This document shows positions 1-31,560 of a stretch of DNA of 64,000 nucleotides, piece after piece (the stretch's first letter is position 1; each line of letters opens with the position of its first letter). Source of the stretch: Camelus bactrianus (taxonomy: Eukaryota > Chordata > Mammalia > Artiodactyla > Camelidae); assembly GCF_048773025.1 (NCBI RefSeq), contig NC_133555.1, positions 35,853,206 to 35,917,205 of the forward strand, written 5' to 3'. Made by a program: the position numbers and the translations under genes. The notes beneath the pieces were generated by a model that saw nothing but the letters and a program-made list of their open reading frames with translations, did not search any database and was not told the origin of the DNA.

Positions 1-590
1 TGGCCCAGGCGGGGCTCAGGGCCTCTCTGAGTAGGGAGGCTGGCCCTGGCCAAGAGCTCCAGGTCTAAGGGAGACTTGGTCCTGGCCTAGGGGCTTAGAC
101 TGATGTAAGAGGTCCAGTCCTGTCCTGGATACACAGTCGAGGGGGAAAAATGGTGCCCAGTCTAAAGGGGGTACTGGCCCTGTCCTGGGTGCAAAAATCC
201 TAAAGAGAGAGGGCCAGCCCTCAGGGAGGAGGTAATCAGGTGAATATGGGGGGCCTGGCCCTACCTGGGGACACCAAACCTGAGGCGGGAGTACCCAGCA
301 TGTCCAGGGGGGCAGTTAGTCGAGAGGAGAGGCAAAACCCTGTCTGGGGGTTCATCTGAAGGGAAGGTGGTAACAAGTCTGAGGGGTGAGCACAACTTTG
401 TCCTGGGGGGTGCCCAGTCTGTATGAGGGGTGAGCGCAGCCCTGTTGTGGGGTGGAAGAGATTCTCTGTCTGCAGGAGGAGGCTAAACTCTGTCTGAGAG
501 GAGAGGCTCTCAAGCCCCTGGGTGGGGGCACCCAGTCTGAAGGGAAGACACAGTTCTGTCCTAGAGGTGCCCAGTATGAGTGTTTCAGGG
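1..590. repeat. Degenerate tandem repeat (minisatellite-like)
   Basis: The phrases CCCTGTCCTGGGG, GCCCAGTCTGAAGGGG and CTGTCTGAGAGGAGAGG recur roughly every 40-60 bases with many substitutions and length changes. This is the pattern of an old, decayed minisatellite. Unit boundaries are not clean enough to give an exact period. No gene is visible in it. Confidence 0.55.
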
Positions 591-2239
591 TGAGTGGGCC
601 TCGTGGGCTCTACTTCAGAACCTCCTGAGGAGGAGTCTGGGATGAAGATGGGGCCCTGAGACCCAGCCAGCTTGGGGGCCTTAGTGACTCTGCCTATAGG
701 GTGGGTGGGATGAGTTGCCCTGAAGGCTCAGAGTAAGTCTGGAGGTCTTGAGGCTCTGAGCCCCAGAGAGGGGCATCAGACTCCCCTTGGGGGGAATTGA
801 GGGGGTCTTTCCTAACAACAGCACCTCCCACCCCTATCTCTATGTCCCCACCCGGCCACCAGCCTTCCATAAGGCTACCCTGACCCTTGTATAACCTCCT
901 CTGGCCTCTACACTGGAGCAAGGACTGTTCTAAATTGTTCAGACCTTGATGCTCTCCCTCTAGGACTTAATGCTTGGCCTGGCTCAGGGGTCTTCAGGTC
1001 CCAGCCTGTGCCTCTCTTGTAGTGTTCCAAGCAGGTCATGCCACATGAAGTTCCATGGTTGCACCAGGCCTTTGGACAGTTGCCCTGCCCACCATCTGGA
1101 AGGGCAGGTGGGGCTGGACCTGAGGCCACTCAGAGTATGCCTGCACCACCCACTGCCTAAGTGAGTTTGTGGGCCTAGCCTCATGACCCCTCTCCTAGCC
1201 CTCAGTGGGGGATGGGGTGGGGGGCTGTTGGAGATGAGGAGCACTTCCCAAATGCTGAGTCCATGGAGAAGAACAAGACAGTCTGAGCTGGAGATGAGGG
1301 GGAGGAAGGGCCAGACAGGGGCACCAGCTTGTGCATAGGCCCAGAGGCAGGGCCATCTTCAGGTCTGAGCAAGAAACTTGCTCTGGCCAGAGCATGGGCT
1401 GGAGATGCAGTTGGGTCAGTTCTCAGAGTGTCAGGCTGAAGAGGGCCTGTGCCATTCTAGAGCCTAAGGCTGGGGCAAACAGGGGTCAACGGGGCAGGTA
1501 AGGTGGTGAGTGGTGTCAGATGGGGATGCTAGTGACCACTTTGGATCCAGTGAGTGGATGTGCCAACACCCACCCCAGCCAGCCCTCTGGGCTCAGACCC
1601 CTTGGCTCCCCGACAGTTCCTGAGCCAGGGCAGAGACCTCCGGCCACTTTTCACCTGATGGCCTTGTCACTGCCCCTGCACCCTCTGTCTGGTTGCTAGA
1701 GGCGTGTCAGGTCCAGGGTAGTGGCTGGGGGTCACATTTGGAGGGCTCTAGCCTCCAAGAGTTACAGCATAGCCACTAAACAGGCAGGTAGGGGCCTGTA
1801 GCAGGGCCTTAGGCTTGGAGATGTGGCCAGGGACCCAAGGGATCTGCTGTCATCCCTGGGTGACAGTAACTGGGGACCAGCAGGAGGAGAGATAGCCCAG
1901 AGGAGCCTGGGCCAAAGCTTAAATTCCTCATGGAGCCTGGGTAAAAGTGCAGGGAGCAGCTGAGGTGGCAACTGGAGGCAGGGAAAGGCTGGGGCCCAAC
2001 TTCCACATGGGTCCACTGGGGTGCTGGGTGACCCCATTGAACTTGAGCTTCTCTAGGCCTAGACAGTGGCCTCTCCCAGGCCCTTTCTGCTGGACTATGC
2101 CTTGACCTCCACCCCCCCAGGGACTGGCCCATGGTTCCTAGACCCCCTCCTGAGGTGAGACTAAGAACTCCCCTGTGGCTCTCAGGCCCTCCACTCCTGG
2201 AATGAGTCCCCAGTTCAGACCACAGGAAGCCACACACTG
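591..2239. other. Intergenic region downstream of PTH1R
   Basis: No exon with recognisable protein similarity and plausible splice sites is visible on either strand. The sequence is moderately GC-rich and mostly unique-looking. It lies 3' of PTH1R. In human the next gene on this side is CCDC12, transcribed towards PTH1R, but none of its coding sequence is recognised here. Confidence 0.5.
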
Positions 2240-2383
2240 CTTCCTCTTCCCTTTTCTTTTTTTTTTTTTTTCTTCCTGTTTTGTCCTCCCATCCCCAGCC
2301 CTGAGTGGGCAATCGTCCAACCACCCATCTCTTGGTCCGCCTGTTTGCCCTTATGTCCACAGGTCCAACCCTTGGGTCCCTGA
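2240..2383 (-). other. PTH1R: PTH1R 3' untranslated region (end uncertain)
   Basis: Minus-strand sequence after the stop resembles the short PTH1R 3' UTR as I recall it. It runs into a 15-base A tract (T tract at about 2259-2272 on the plus strand). No canonical AATAAA is visible before that tract, so the poly(A) site is a guess. Confidence 0.45.
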
Positions 2384-22002
<19,619 letters not shown>

Positions 22003-22042
22003 CTAGGGCCCCGTCCCTCGGGGCAGCCGCCGCCGCCGGCCC

Positions 22043-22066
22043 TGGTGGTGGTGGTGGTGGTGGTGG
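22043..22066 (+). repeat. (TGG)8 trinucleotide run in the PTH1R leader region
   Basis: Eight perfect TGG units (CCA on the PTH1R sense strand), about 50 bases upstream of the start codon, next to a short CCG run. If transcribed it lies in the 5' untranslated leader. Confidence 0.85.
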
Positions 22067-24364
22067 GGTACAGAGCTGCGTCAGGCCAGGCTGTCCCGCC
22101 CACGCCAGGGCCTAGGGGACCCCGGCGGCCCGGCGGCCCGAGGCCCCGGGGCCCGGCGCGGGGCCCATGCGCCGAGGGCTAGCGAGCGAACGGGCGCAAA
22201 GGAGAGAGAGGGAGGGAGGAAGGGAGGCAGCCGGGGGCCGGGCGGGCGGCGGGCGGGCGCCGAGAGCTGCGGAGCTGCCCGTCTGCCTCGGAGCAGAGAA
22301 ATCACATCCATATGGCCGGGCCCCCCGCCCCCGGCCCGCCCCCCGTCCACCCCCCTCCCGCGCCGCCTTTTCTTTCTTTTTTTTTCTTTTGGGGAATTGG
22401 GAGCTGTGGCTTTGCCCCACGCCCAGTGGGGGAGGGGTCGGGGGAGGGGTTGGGGTCGCGGTCTGCGGGGGGCGAACCGGGCTGTTATTTTTAGCTCGGC
22501 TAGCACAAGGGGGGGCGGGGCAGGGCGGGGAGGGGGTGCGTGCAGCTTGGGTAAGGGATCCCAACTTTGCAAGGACACTGAGCCCTTCGGTGATCCGGCC
22601 GCCAGCTCCGAGCCCCTCGGCCCCCTCTGATCCCGATCCGTACGCTGCCGCCTCCGGCACTCCCTCCCCATCCTGTGCCGGAGCCCCGCCTGCGCCCGCG
22701 CCGCTAGAGCGCGCCTGCGGCCGGGACGCTCGGTCTGTCTGCCTGTCTGTCAGTCCGTCTCTAACTCCCCCGGCCTTGGCCTCCGTTCTTCCAGCAGCCC
22801 CGAGCTGCGTTTCGGTCACTCCCTCGCTCCCTCTCTCCCCTCCCCCTTGCTCTCTGCGAAAACATTTGCAAGTTTCCAAAAAAGCCCCGGAGCCCAGCGG
22901 CGCGGGGCTGGCGGCTCCGCCGGGCTCCGAGGAGGCGCCGCCGACTGACATCGAGACAGACCAGGATGCCCACCCCGGTCAGGCCTGGAGTCATTCTACC
23001 CAATTCCGGCCCCCTCTCCTCGGCGCCGGCTCCCAACCCCAACTTACTCCGAGCGCACCGCCGCGGCCCCCGCCTAGCCATGGATGTCGGGGATCCCCCG
23101 ACAGCCTCCCCAGGACAGCGCCCCGTCCGCGGCCCCGGGGGGACTTCATCGAGATCTCGGGATACCCCCTGGCCGGCTTGGCCTCCAGCGCCCCTAGCCC
23201 GGCCGCCGCTTGGAGCCGCCGCCCGCCGCGCGCGTCCCTCGCCTCGCAGTCTGCCGCTCCCCCTCCCCCAGCGGCCCGGGCGCCTCTTCCCTCCCCCGCG
23301 CACTCCCTGGGCCTCTCCTGCTCCCGCCCCCCCCCCCCGTCGCCTCCGACATGGGTGTGTGGAGCGGCAGAACAGAGCCCGCTGCCCCCTGCCCCGGGAC
23401 ATTTCTCTAGAGGCTGCGGCCCGGGGTCGCACAGCGGCGAGATGTGAGTGTGGAGGGGACAGGACCCGGGAAGCTCTACAGGACCCGGGAAGCTCTAACA
23501 TCGGGGCCCGGGAACTTGGCCCCGGCTGTTGCCGCCGCTTCATTCTCCTCTCCGGGATGGCACAGACGTTATTTTTTTCTGATCGTCCGGCCCAGGCGGG
23601 TGAATAGGGGCCCTCAGCCGAGAAGTAGGCCCTCTTCACGGGAGGTACCCCGCGCGCCCCCGGCCACAGCGCTGTCTGTCCGCCCGCGGGACTCCCGCTC
23701 AGGCTGGACCGAGGTCTCTGGGGAGGCTGCTCGGCTGCCAGCCCCGAGTCTGGTTCCGCCGTTGCCCTTCTACCCGTCCTGCCCTCAGCCTGGACCCCCA
23801 GCCTCGGGAACCTCCTGAGTGGGTCGGTCCGCTGTGCCTAGACCCGCCCCTGTCCCTGCCCGCCTCTCTGTCCTCACGTCCCTCTCTCTCCCTCCCAGTT
23901 TCTCCCAGGTCCGGGTCTCTCTGAGTCTGGACCCATCCAGACGCGGGCCGGCCTCCCCAGCTCCGCCCCTGACTCCACCCCGGGCGGCTAGAGGCCTCAA
24001 GACCCAGAAATCAGCCGAGACCCCCACTCTCGGGTTCTGCCTCCCATCCCTTCACACCCAAAAAGCTCTTGGCAGGCTCTGGTCTACTGGGGACCCTCAA
24101 CCTGGGGGAAGGGAGGAAGGAATCTTTTGGGGCAGGGGCCAGGCGTGGGGCGGGGCTTACATGCTCCTGCGGGGGAAGAGATGCGGAGCGCCCAGAGGAG
24201 GGGGGCTTCTCGCCCCAAGCCTAAGACCTTTCAGTACCAGGCAGGGATGCTGAAGTGCAGGGAGGGCCTGGGATGCCTGGAGCAGTGGGCTTTAAGGATG
24301 GTTAGGAGGAAGCTAAAGTAACTGTTGGGACCCTGGGGAATATCCAAGCTAAGTGACAACCCCA

Positions 24365-24470
24365 GCTTGCCCACTTACTTGTTGTGTATCCTCCACAACA
24401 GGATTTTCCTGCTGTCTGGGCCTCAGTTTCCTCATCTGTAAAATGGGGAGCTGATCAGCTGATTCAAAGG
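24365..24470 (+). repeat. MIR SINE
   Basis: 'gggcctcagtttcctcatct' followed by 'gtaaaatgggga' is the MIR core, close to consensus. Confidence 0.7.
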
Positions 24471-25427
24471 GCATTTTTAACTTTACTGTTTCAGTGTCTC
24501 ATAGGGTGGGTACCCCTCTGGGTATCCCAGAGACCTACGGGCTCTGGGGGGCTCCCCAGTCTCAACCTGTGGAAATTGAGCTCCTCAGAGCCCCCCAACC
24601 CCCCCCCCATCTCAGGGATGGCTGATCCTTTCAATGTGAGTGGGTACCCGAGGCCAAGGCCAAGCCCAATCCCTAAGGCCACTGGAATCCAGTTGCTGCC
24701 AACCTTCCTGGCCGACCACCCCTCCCTCCTGCGCAGACCCACCCATCTCCCAGACTGTACCCACAGCTGTCTTCTCCATGCATTTCTAAGGCCACACTCT
24801 CCTCTGTGCCCCACTATCCTCAAGTTTCTTGTCCTGGGGTTTAAGGACCGTGCTGTTTGAGGCAGTTTCCTCAAAAGGTGACTCTCCCCAACAGGTACTT
24901 TTCACTAGATTCCGGGCTTCTCTCCATGTTCACTCCCCTGCCTTTGCTTTGTAGTTTCCTCTGCCAAGATCACGCTCCTATGCCTGGTGTAAAGGACATC
25001 CCTCCCTCCTTGTGTCTCTGTCTTCTCCATTATTGGCAGGGTGCTGTGATTTGGGTGCTGCTCCCTGTGGTATATGGGCTCTTTGGAAATGGGCAGACGC
25101 CGAGGTGCTCAGAGTGGGCACCTAAAGAACAGTTGTGTTCTTTAGCTTTATGTCTCTATTTCTAAGCAATTTGATCCTAAGTTTTATGATTTTATGATCA
25201 CTGACCACCACCCACCCCTTGATAACAGGAAAAGAACATTCATGGAGGGACTGGAGAAACAGGGGTAAAACTAGGGGCTGATAGGGAGAGTCCTTCTCAG
25301 ATCTGACATCAGAAAGCTTGAAATCGAAAAACAAATAATATTTGTGCTTGGAGGAGGACCAGGGTGGGCTGTGGATAGGGCTGCAGAGAGGGATCTGATG
25401 GGCTTTAGGCCCCTTAAGCGTATTCCC

Positions 25428-25437
25428 TTATTTATAA
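25428..25437 (+). promoter_or_regulatory. MEF2-type site
   Basis: TTATTTATAA fits the MEF2 consensus YTAWWWWTAR. It lies 15.7 kb upstream of the MYL3 start. Confidence 0.35.
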
Positions 25438-25999
25438 CTCATGTGCCTCACTCCAGAGTCTTCTGCTGGACATTCCACCACTGTGAGTGGGGCCACTGAC
25501 CCACTAACTCACCCCCAGGCCTCTGGTTAAAGTGCCACCATAGGGGTGGGAGTGTCACACATTAACTGGTAGCACCCCAGTGCCTGGCAGAGCCCGCCCA
25601 CTCTTTTTGACAGGCAAGCCCCAGGGCCCCAGGGCTAGTTTCTGGTCAGTTTCAGGTCAGTTTCAATGGCGTTTGGAAAGGCCTGGTCGGGGGTGGGGAG
25701 TGGGAGCGAGTCCCTGTGGGGACTCCCCTCTTTGATCCCCTGGCTGAGGCCTAGGAGGAGGAGCCAAGGCTGTCACTGGAGCTCAGAACTGGAGCAGGGG
25801 CTGGGCTCCAGTGCAGCAGCCCTAGGCTGACAGGCCTCTGCTGCTGCCACTGCCACTGTGAGTAGGGCTCTGGCCAAGGTACACAGACCCTGGGGCCTGA
25901 GTGGGCACCAGGCTCAAACAGGAAAGACAGAGGTTCTCTGAGCCCTACAGTCTGGCGTCTCTCCCTCAGAAAACCCCTTATTCTAGCCTGGAGGCTCTC

Positions 26000-26210
26000 T
26001 GGAAGAACTAGCCCCTAGACCCTCACACTTCATCCCCTCAACCCTGGCCCCAAAGTCAGCCTGAATCCCAACCTCAGCCCTGATCCCAGACTGAGCTTTA
26101 CCCCCAGGCTGAGTCCTTAGCCCAGTCTGACCTCTAACCCCTGGCTGAACCCTGATCCCAGGCTGAGCCTCCACCAAGCCTCAATCCCAGACCTCTTTCC
26201 GGGTTCCAGG
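26000..26210 (+). repeat. Degenerate ~18-24-bp tandem repeat
   Basis: CCTGATCCCAGGCTGA-like units recur about eight times. Read on the minus strand the translation shows a matching pseudo-repeat of Q-P/T-G-I/V-R. No coding role is supported. Confidence 0.55.
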
Positions 26211-26608
26211 CCCCTCTGGAAGCTTTTCAAGGCAAGGGGCTGGTAGGGGAGGGGATGGCCAGGCCATAAGTGAACCGAGGTGCCACTTTTACAGCCATTT
26301 CGGCTGCTCATAAACACCCCCCACCCGGATGAGTCACTGGAGGCTCCCGGGCAGCTGGTCGAGCAGCCCCCTCCCCTTCTAGCAGGAAGCCTGGCTTTCT
26401 CACTTTTCAGGAAGGTGAAGGGAGGGAAGCTGGGGACACAGAGGACCCAGCTGCCCCATTCCAGGTAGGGAGCTCTCCCAGGGCAGACACCTGGGGGTGT
26501 GGGCTTCCCGTCCTTTCTAATCACATAATCACAGTCCCCCTGTTGCTGTAACACCAAATCCATAAATATCTCCTGGAAGGCATACCTTGTCTGCCTTTAG
26601 GGCACAGG

Positions 26609-26633
26609 TACACACACACACACACACACACAC
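26609..26633 (+). repeat. (CA)n microsatellite
   Basis: An uninterrupted CA run of about 12 units. Confidence 0.9.
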
Positions 26634-27929
26634 TAACCCAGCCTTGCCCCTCCCAGCTATGCTCAGATTCCAGGCCTCCCCTGGACCCCACTCACCTGGA
26701 GCCCACAAGGCCTTCCAAGTAGGGCCTGGAGCCGTAGAGTAGACTCAAGTTGGCCATGGGGAGGCCATGGACAGCCCTGAGCAGCTTCTGTGGTTCAGGC
26801 CTAAGCAAGGATGTTGCTGTTCCGAACAGGAAAAGGCCTGAGTCAGAGCTTTCACTTGAAAAGGAAAATTAATTATTTTTTACCAAGCCCTGTATCAGCC
26901 CAGGACTTTGTCCCAGACCCCTGATCAGGGAGCAGAGGCAGGTCCACGTGTACCAGTGTTCAGGTGCCCTGGGCTGGGCCCTCCCTGCCATCGTCCATAG
27001 GTTGCCTGCCAAGTGCCCAGGCCAGATCAGCCCCTCAGGTGTGTGTGTGTGCCTCAGTGGTCCTCTCCTTGCCCTGCCAAGCCTTTCTCTAACCAGCTTT
27101 CCTTCTGTCCATGTGTCCCCGCCTGCCCCTTCCAGCCTTTTCCACATCTCAGAAATTTCAGGCCACCGTGAGGTATGAGCACAGCCCATATGAGTGACTT
27201 CTTCAAGTTTTGGGCACCTGGAGAAATCAGATAGAAGCTGAGGGTAGTTCATACCCAGGCCACAAGCAAGAAAATTAAGGCTGAGAAGGCCTGACCTCCA
27301 AGCACTGGGTACTCAGTGTCCCTTAGCCAGGAGAGGTGTGGGGACTCTCATTCTACCCAGCCCTTGTCCTGATCCCTATGGACCCACAGACACCTCTATC
27401 TGACTCCTTATCCACTGGAACGTGGGCTCCTAGTGTGAAACCAGCCAGGAAGCCCTGACTGGCTGGCCCACAGGTGTCATCAAGGTTCAGGGCCTGCTTA
27501 TTTAGTTACAGGTCACAGAGGCAGGGGTTGTGGGCAGGATGACCTCCCTCTGTGGTTCTGCAGAATGAGCTAGAGCAGAACCAGTGCTGGACCTAGACGC
27601 TGAGGGCGAAGATGTGGACAGACGGGGAGGAAGAGACCATACAAGATCTTGGAACCTCACCACAGGGATCCTGGTTGGAGGCTGCCCTTCTGCCTGAGCC
27701 TGGTCAGAGCTGGTTTGAGTCTGGAAGTCCCAGGCTCAGCCTGACGAGGTGTAATGATTCACATGGCAGCTGCTGCTCCACACATTCCAGCCATAGCCCC
27801 CAGCGCTTAGCACGTGAGGCGGCTGGTCTAAATCACCCCCAGAGGTTGGGACATGTTCCTACAGCGCCCCCATCCCCAGGGGTGACCCTCCCCAAGGTTT
27901 TCTAGGCTCCCAGGGAGGGTACCTAGCTT

Positions 27930-28075
27930 TATAGTTTCCAAAGTACTTTCTGGTTTACAAGCTGGAAGGAGAGGCAGGGAACTTGCCAATACCTGGCCTC
28001 TAGGTAGGGAAAATGAGGCCTAGAGAGTAGACTGGGCTAGCCAGGGGCACAGAGTAAGATGATGACAAATAACAC
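27930..28075 (-). repeat. MIR SINE
   Basis: 'aaagtactttctggtttac' then 'gaaaatgaggcctagagag' and 'agccaggggcacagag' read as a reverse-complement MIR. Confidence 0.55.
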
Positions 28076-29839
28076 TTACAGGGCTCCGGCTCCTGGCGCT
28101 GGGCTACTTCCAAGTGTCTGGCTCCAAAGGGTATCCCATGGCACATAGGCTGTTCTGTGAACAGGGTCAGTTGGGGGACCAGATTTCAGCTTTGCAAGTC
28201 AGTGGGCATCTGTGTCAAAAGAGGGAGGCCTTCTTTGCCCTCTGTCAAGCTTCCCACTGCTCTGAGCCTCACCCACAGAGTTTCTCCCTCCTCTGAGCCC
28301 ACACATACCCCCTGCTCTTCCTCCTGCTCCCATACTCACTGGCTAGAGAAGCAGGAGGCTGGGATCCAAAGCCTGTTCCGCCCTGACCTGTGGATCCCCT
28401 TCCTGTTTGTGGCCTCAGTTTCTTGATCTGTTGTTAACAGATGGGCAGTTCAAGGCTTGAAGGGGCTCCGTAAAGTGCCAAATCCCTGGGGTCCTGGATG
28501 CAGACCTATGAATCTGAAAACCTGAAGTTCTCTCTCCCCTCAAACCCTGGGGGCTGCCTGTGCAGGCCGGGCTGCGCTCCTCCAGTGGGCCCCAGCTTAG
28601 GACTCTGAGGGGCGAGTCTGGCCCTCAGCTCCGGGGACAGGAAGTTGTATTTTGGTCCTAGGTCCTGGGGAAGGAGGCAGGGGGAGAATGGCAGCTCAGA
28701 CCCAGTCATGTTTACTCGGGCCCGGCCCCCTCTGAGCTCAACAGGCCTATTCATTGGGAGCCCCATAAACCCTTCGGGGCTCCCTGAGGTTCGGAGAGCC
28801 TGGACGCCAGGCCTGGCTGCCGCCCCCAGACTTGCTGGGGGCCATAGGCAGCAGGTGGGGCATGAGTGAGGCAGGACTGGGGATGGCAGTGGGAGCCTCA
28901 GACATGCCCCAGTTTTTCAATCTTTGCATTGAAGTAATGGTTCCTGCCCATGCATGTTGCAGAGCAGTTGGGAAAATCGAAGGGGTCTTCATAGCTGTGT
29001 TCCCTCAGACCAGGCTCCTGAGAGCACATCCTCAAAGTATATGGCCTTCAAGGCAAACCTGAGACTGCAGTGGCTCAAACCAGAGCTGAATTCCTTGTGA
29101 AGACCCCATATCTGGCCTTGGATTGTCCATAAGCCACACCCCGGCAAGGTGGCATGGGTGTGCAGCCCCCTGGGTGGAGGGTGTCTCTTACCCTCTCCAG
29201 CACTCCCTTCCTCAGTTGTTAAAAGGCAGAGCTTCAGAAATGGGGATGTGGGGACTAGGTGGGTCATTGAGAGATGAACCCCTGGGGTCTGCTTACCTCC
29301 AGATGAGGACAGGGATGACATAGCAGGAGGTCCTTCATACTTTCTGCAGTCCTCCAACTGTGCTTAATCAGGTGGGGTAAGGCATTGCTCATGGAAGGGA
29401 TGCAGCAGCAGCATTTGGTGAAAAGGACTATGGGCTGGGGGGTCTGATTCCTACCCAGCTCCTGTGTGACCCTGGAATAATCCCTTCTTCACCCTGGGCT
29501 TGTGCCCCACCAACCGCTGACTTGGGGGTTAGAATGGACACACTCCAAAACTCCTCTCAGCCCTGGGGTTCCTGTGCTGGGCAGGGAGGGAGAGGGTAGG
29601 AGCAAGATCTCCCACCCCAGATCCCTTTCAGCAGCGCCCCATGTGCCCAGGGGCAACCTGGCCAACCGCTCTGGGACCCTGGTCGGGGGCAAGAGCAAGT
29701 CTCCTTTCCCAGACGCCTTCCGGGTGTGGTGTGACTTCCAGCTCCAGTGGTTGTAAAATCCCCTGAAGCCTGGTGGGTCCCTAGTTGGGGGGGGGGGGGT
29801 TCTGTGCCTTGGAATAGCCCCCCTCCCAGGCATGTTTGA

Positions 29840-29960
29840 CACGTGTTTCCGCCTCTCCCGACATGGGCTCCTGCTGCTGCTATTTATAACCTTTAAGAGC
29901 TCCTGCCGACTGCAAAGTTTTCTTAAACTCAAAATATCACCGAGGTCCTGGGCACGCGTT
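29840..29960. promoter_or_regulatory. Candidate muscle enhancer with MEF2 site and E-box
   Basis: CACGTG (29,840-29,845) and CTATTTATAA (29,880-29,889, a perfect MEF2 consensus) lie 40 bases apart in non-repeat, conserved-looking sequence between the two promoters. Confidence 0.35.
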
Positions 29961-31499
29961 CCAGAGGCCGGCTGGGCCCTGCGGTTTGAAGGGATGAGGG
30001 GGCCAGGAAGAAGGAGGTGGTGGGAAGGGAGTTAGCTTAGACACTGGGTCCTGCCTAGGGGCGGTTGTGGGGAGACCTGGGGTGGGAGACCCTTAGTTCT
30101 TGACACTGGGTCCTGCTTGGCCTGGAGGGACCCTCTATGTGGGTGGTCCTTGTTCAGGCTGGGCCATTTAAGGACTGCTGGGCCATCTCTCTGGGCCTCA
30201 GTTTCCTCTTATCCTGAATGCCTCAAGCAATGCTATTTGGGTGAAGCAATGAACTGGCAATGACACTGGGAATGTCTCGGGCTGGGACCAGGGCTGTGTC
30301 TGTCTGACTATCCAGCACACAGCACAGAGCCTGGCCCAGAGGCGCCGTGGACGCTGGCTGAACTGGCCAGAAGGGGAAGTACTTTGGGGAAGTTTATAAA
30401 ACTATGTGTGGGAAAGCGATGTTCAGAGAGGGGCAGTGGCATGCCAGAGGTCACCCAGCTCATCCAGAGCAAGTCCCCAGGCCTTCCCGACACCTAGGGC
30501 TCTCTGAGGCTGTGGAAGAGGCTTAAGGGCCCCAGCTGGGGACACATGGGGAGTAACAGAAGAATGGCTATGTATAGCTCAGAGACCTCCCTGAAGCTAG
30601 AGGGCACTGGTCACCAACTGGGCCCAGGGAGGGCAGGATGCCATCCAAAATCACATACCCATCTCCTACTTGCCCTGGGCCACTGGTCCATCTCTGGGGC
30701 CCCTCTGCCTCCTCAGGAGTGAGTGAAAAGCTCAACCCTTATTTCCCAGGTGGAAAGCAGAGGCCCTAACAACTACGGACTCAGTCATGCTCTCCATAGG
30801 GAGGCTGGTGGTTTAGCTTCCTCCACCCCCACTGCACCCTCTTCCTTCCCTGACTTCCTGAGCTGGTGTGGGGTTCAGAGGCAGAGGGCAAGAGTGCTGA
30901 CCTCTGGACAACCCAGCCTATCCTGCCCCCTGCAAGGCCCTCACAGCTGGCTCCAGAAGCCATTCCTGGTCCAGGGAGCAGAGCTGGGTCCCAGATGGAA
31001 GCATGGCCACTCCTGCCTCTCCCACTCAATGCTCCACGTAGACATTCCCATTCAAGCATGACCACAGAGGGCTATTTGGGGGTGGAGGAGGGGGCGAGGA
31101 AATGATGACCTAGCAGAGAGAGGAGAGGGATTAGAGAGAAAGGAAAGTGTTCTGGAAGGTCGGAACTGATGGAGCCACTCCTTTGCTCAGATGCCTTCTT
31201 GTGACCCCCTGGATCAGACAGCTTACTCCCCACATGCTTGAGCACTTACTGTGTGCTGGGCTGGGCTCAGAGACTTGGAGATCCCACCTCGGGGAGCCAC
31301 TTCCCTGCTGCCCCATGGCCCTGGAGTTTCCATTATCTGAACCCTGGCACATCTCTGCCCCTGCTTCTCACTGTCTGACTTGCCCTCCTCTTGTCAGCTT
31401 GTGGGGGAGTCTCATAAGCCCTTCAGATGTCCCCCTTTCTCCTAGGTCTTCCTGGATCTGCTTCCCAGACCGCAGCAGAGTGAGACCTCAGATTCTCAA

Positions 31500-31560
31500 T
31501 TCTTGCCTCTATCTTGAGAGACTGTGAGTCCCTGAGGGCAGGGCCTGGGTCATCTCGTGG
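31500..31560 (+). repeat. L2 LINE 3' fragment
   Basis: 'gactgtgagtccctgagggcagg' is the characteristic L2 3' phrase. Confidence 0.55.

Noticed and set aside
1-2239. Looked for the 3' end of CCDC12, the next gene beyond PTH1R in human
   Set aside because: No matching coding exon on either strand; it probably lies outside the window.
22112-23639. Long open frames on both strands (up to 426 codons) across the CpG island
   Set aside because: Stops are rare in GC-rich DNA. The translations are Pro/Arg/Gly/Ala low complexity with no domain, and they overlap each other on both strands.
27860-27878. GCGCCCCCAT as a further CTCF-like site
   Set aside because: Lacks the conserved AG before the G run on the minus strand, so the match is too weak.
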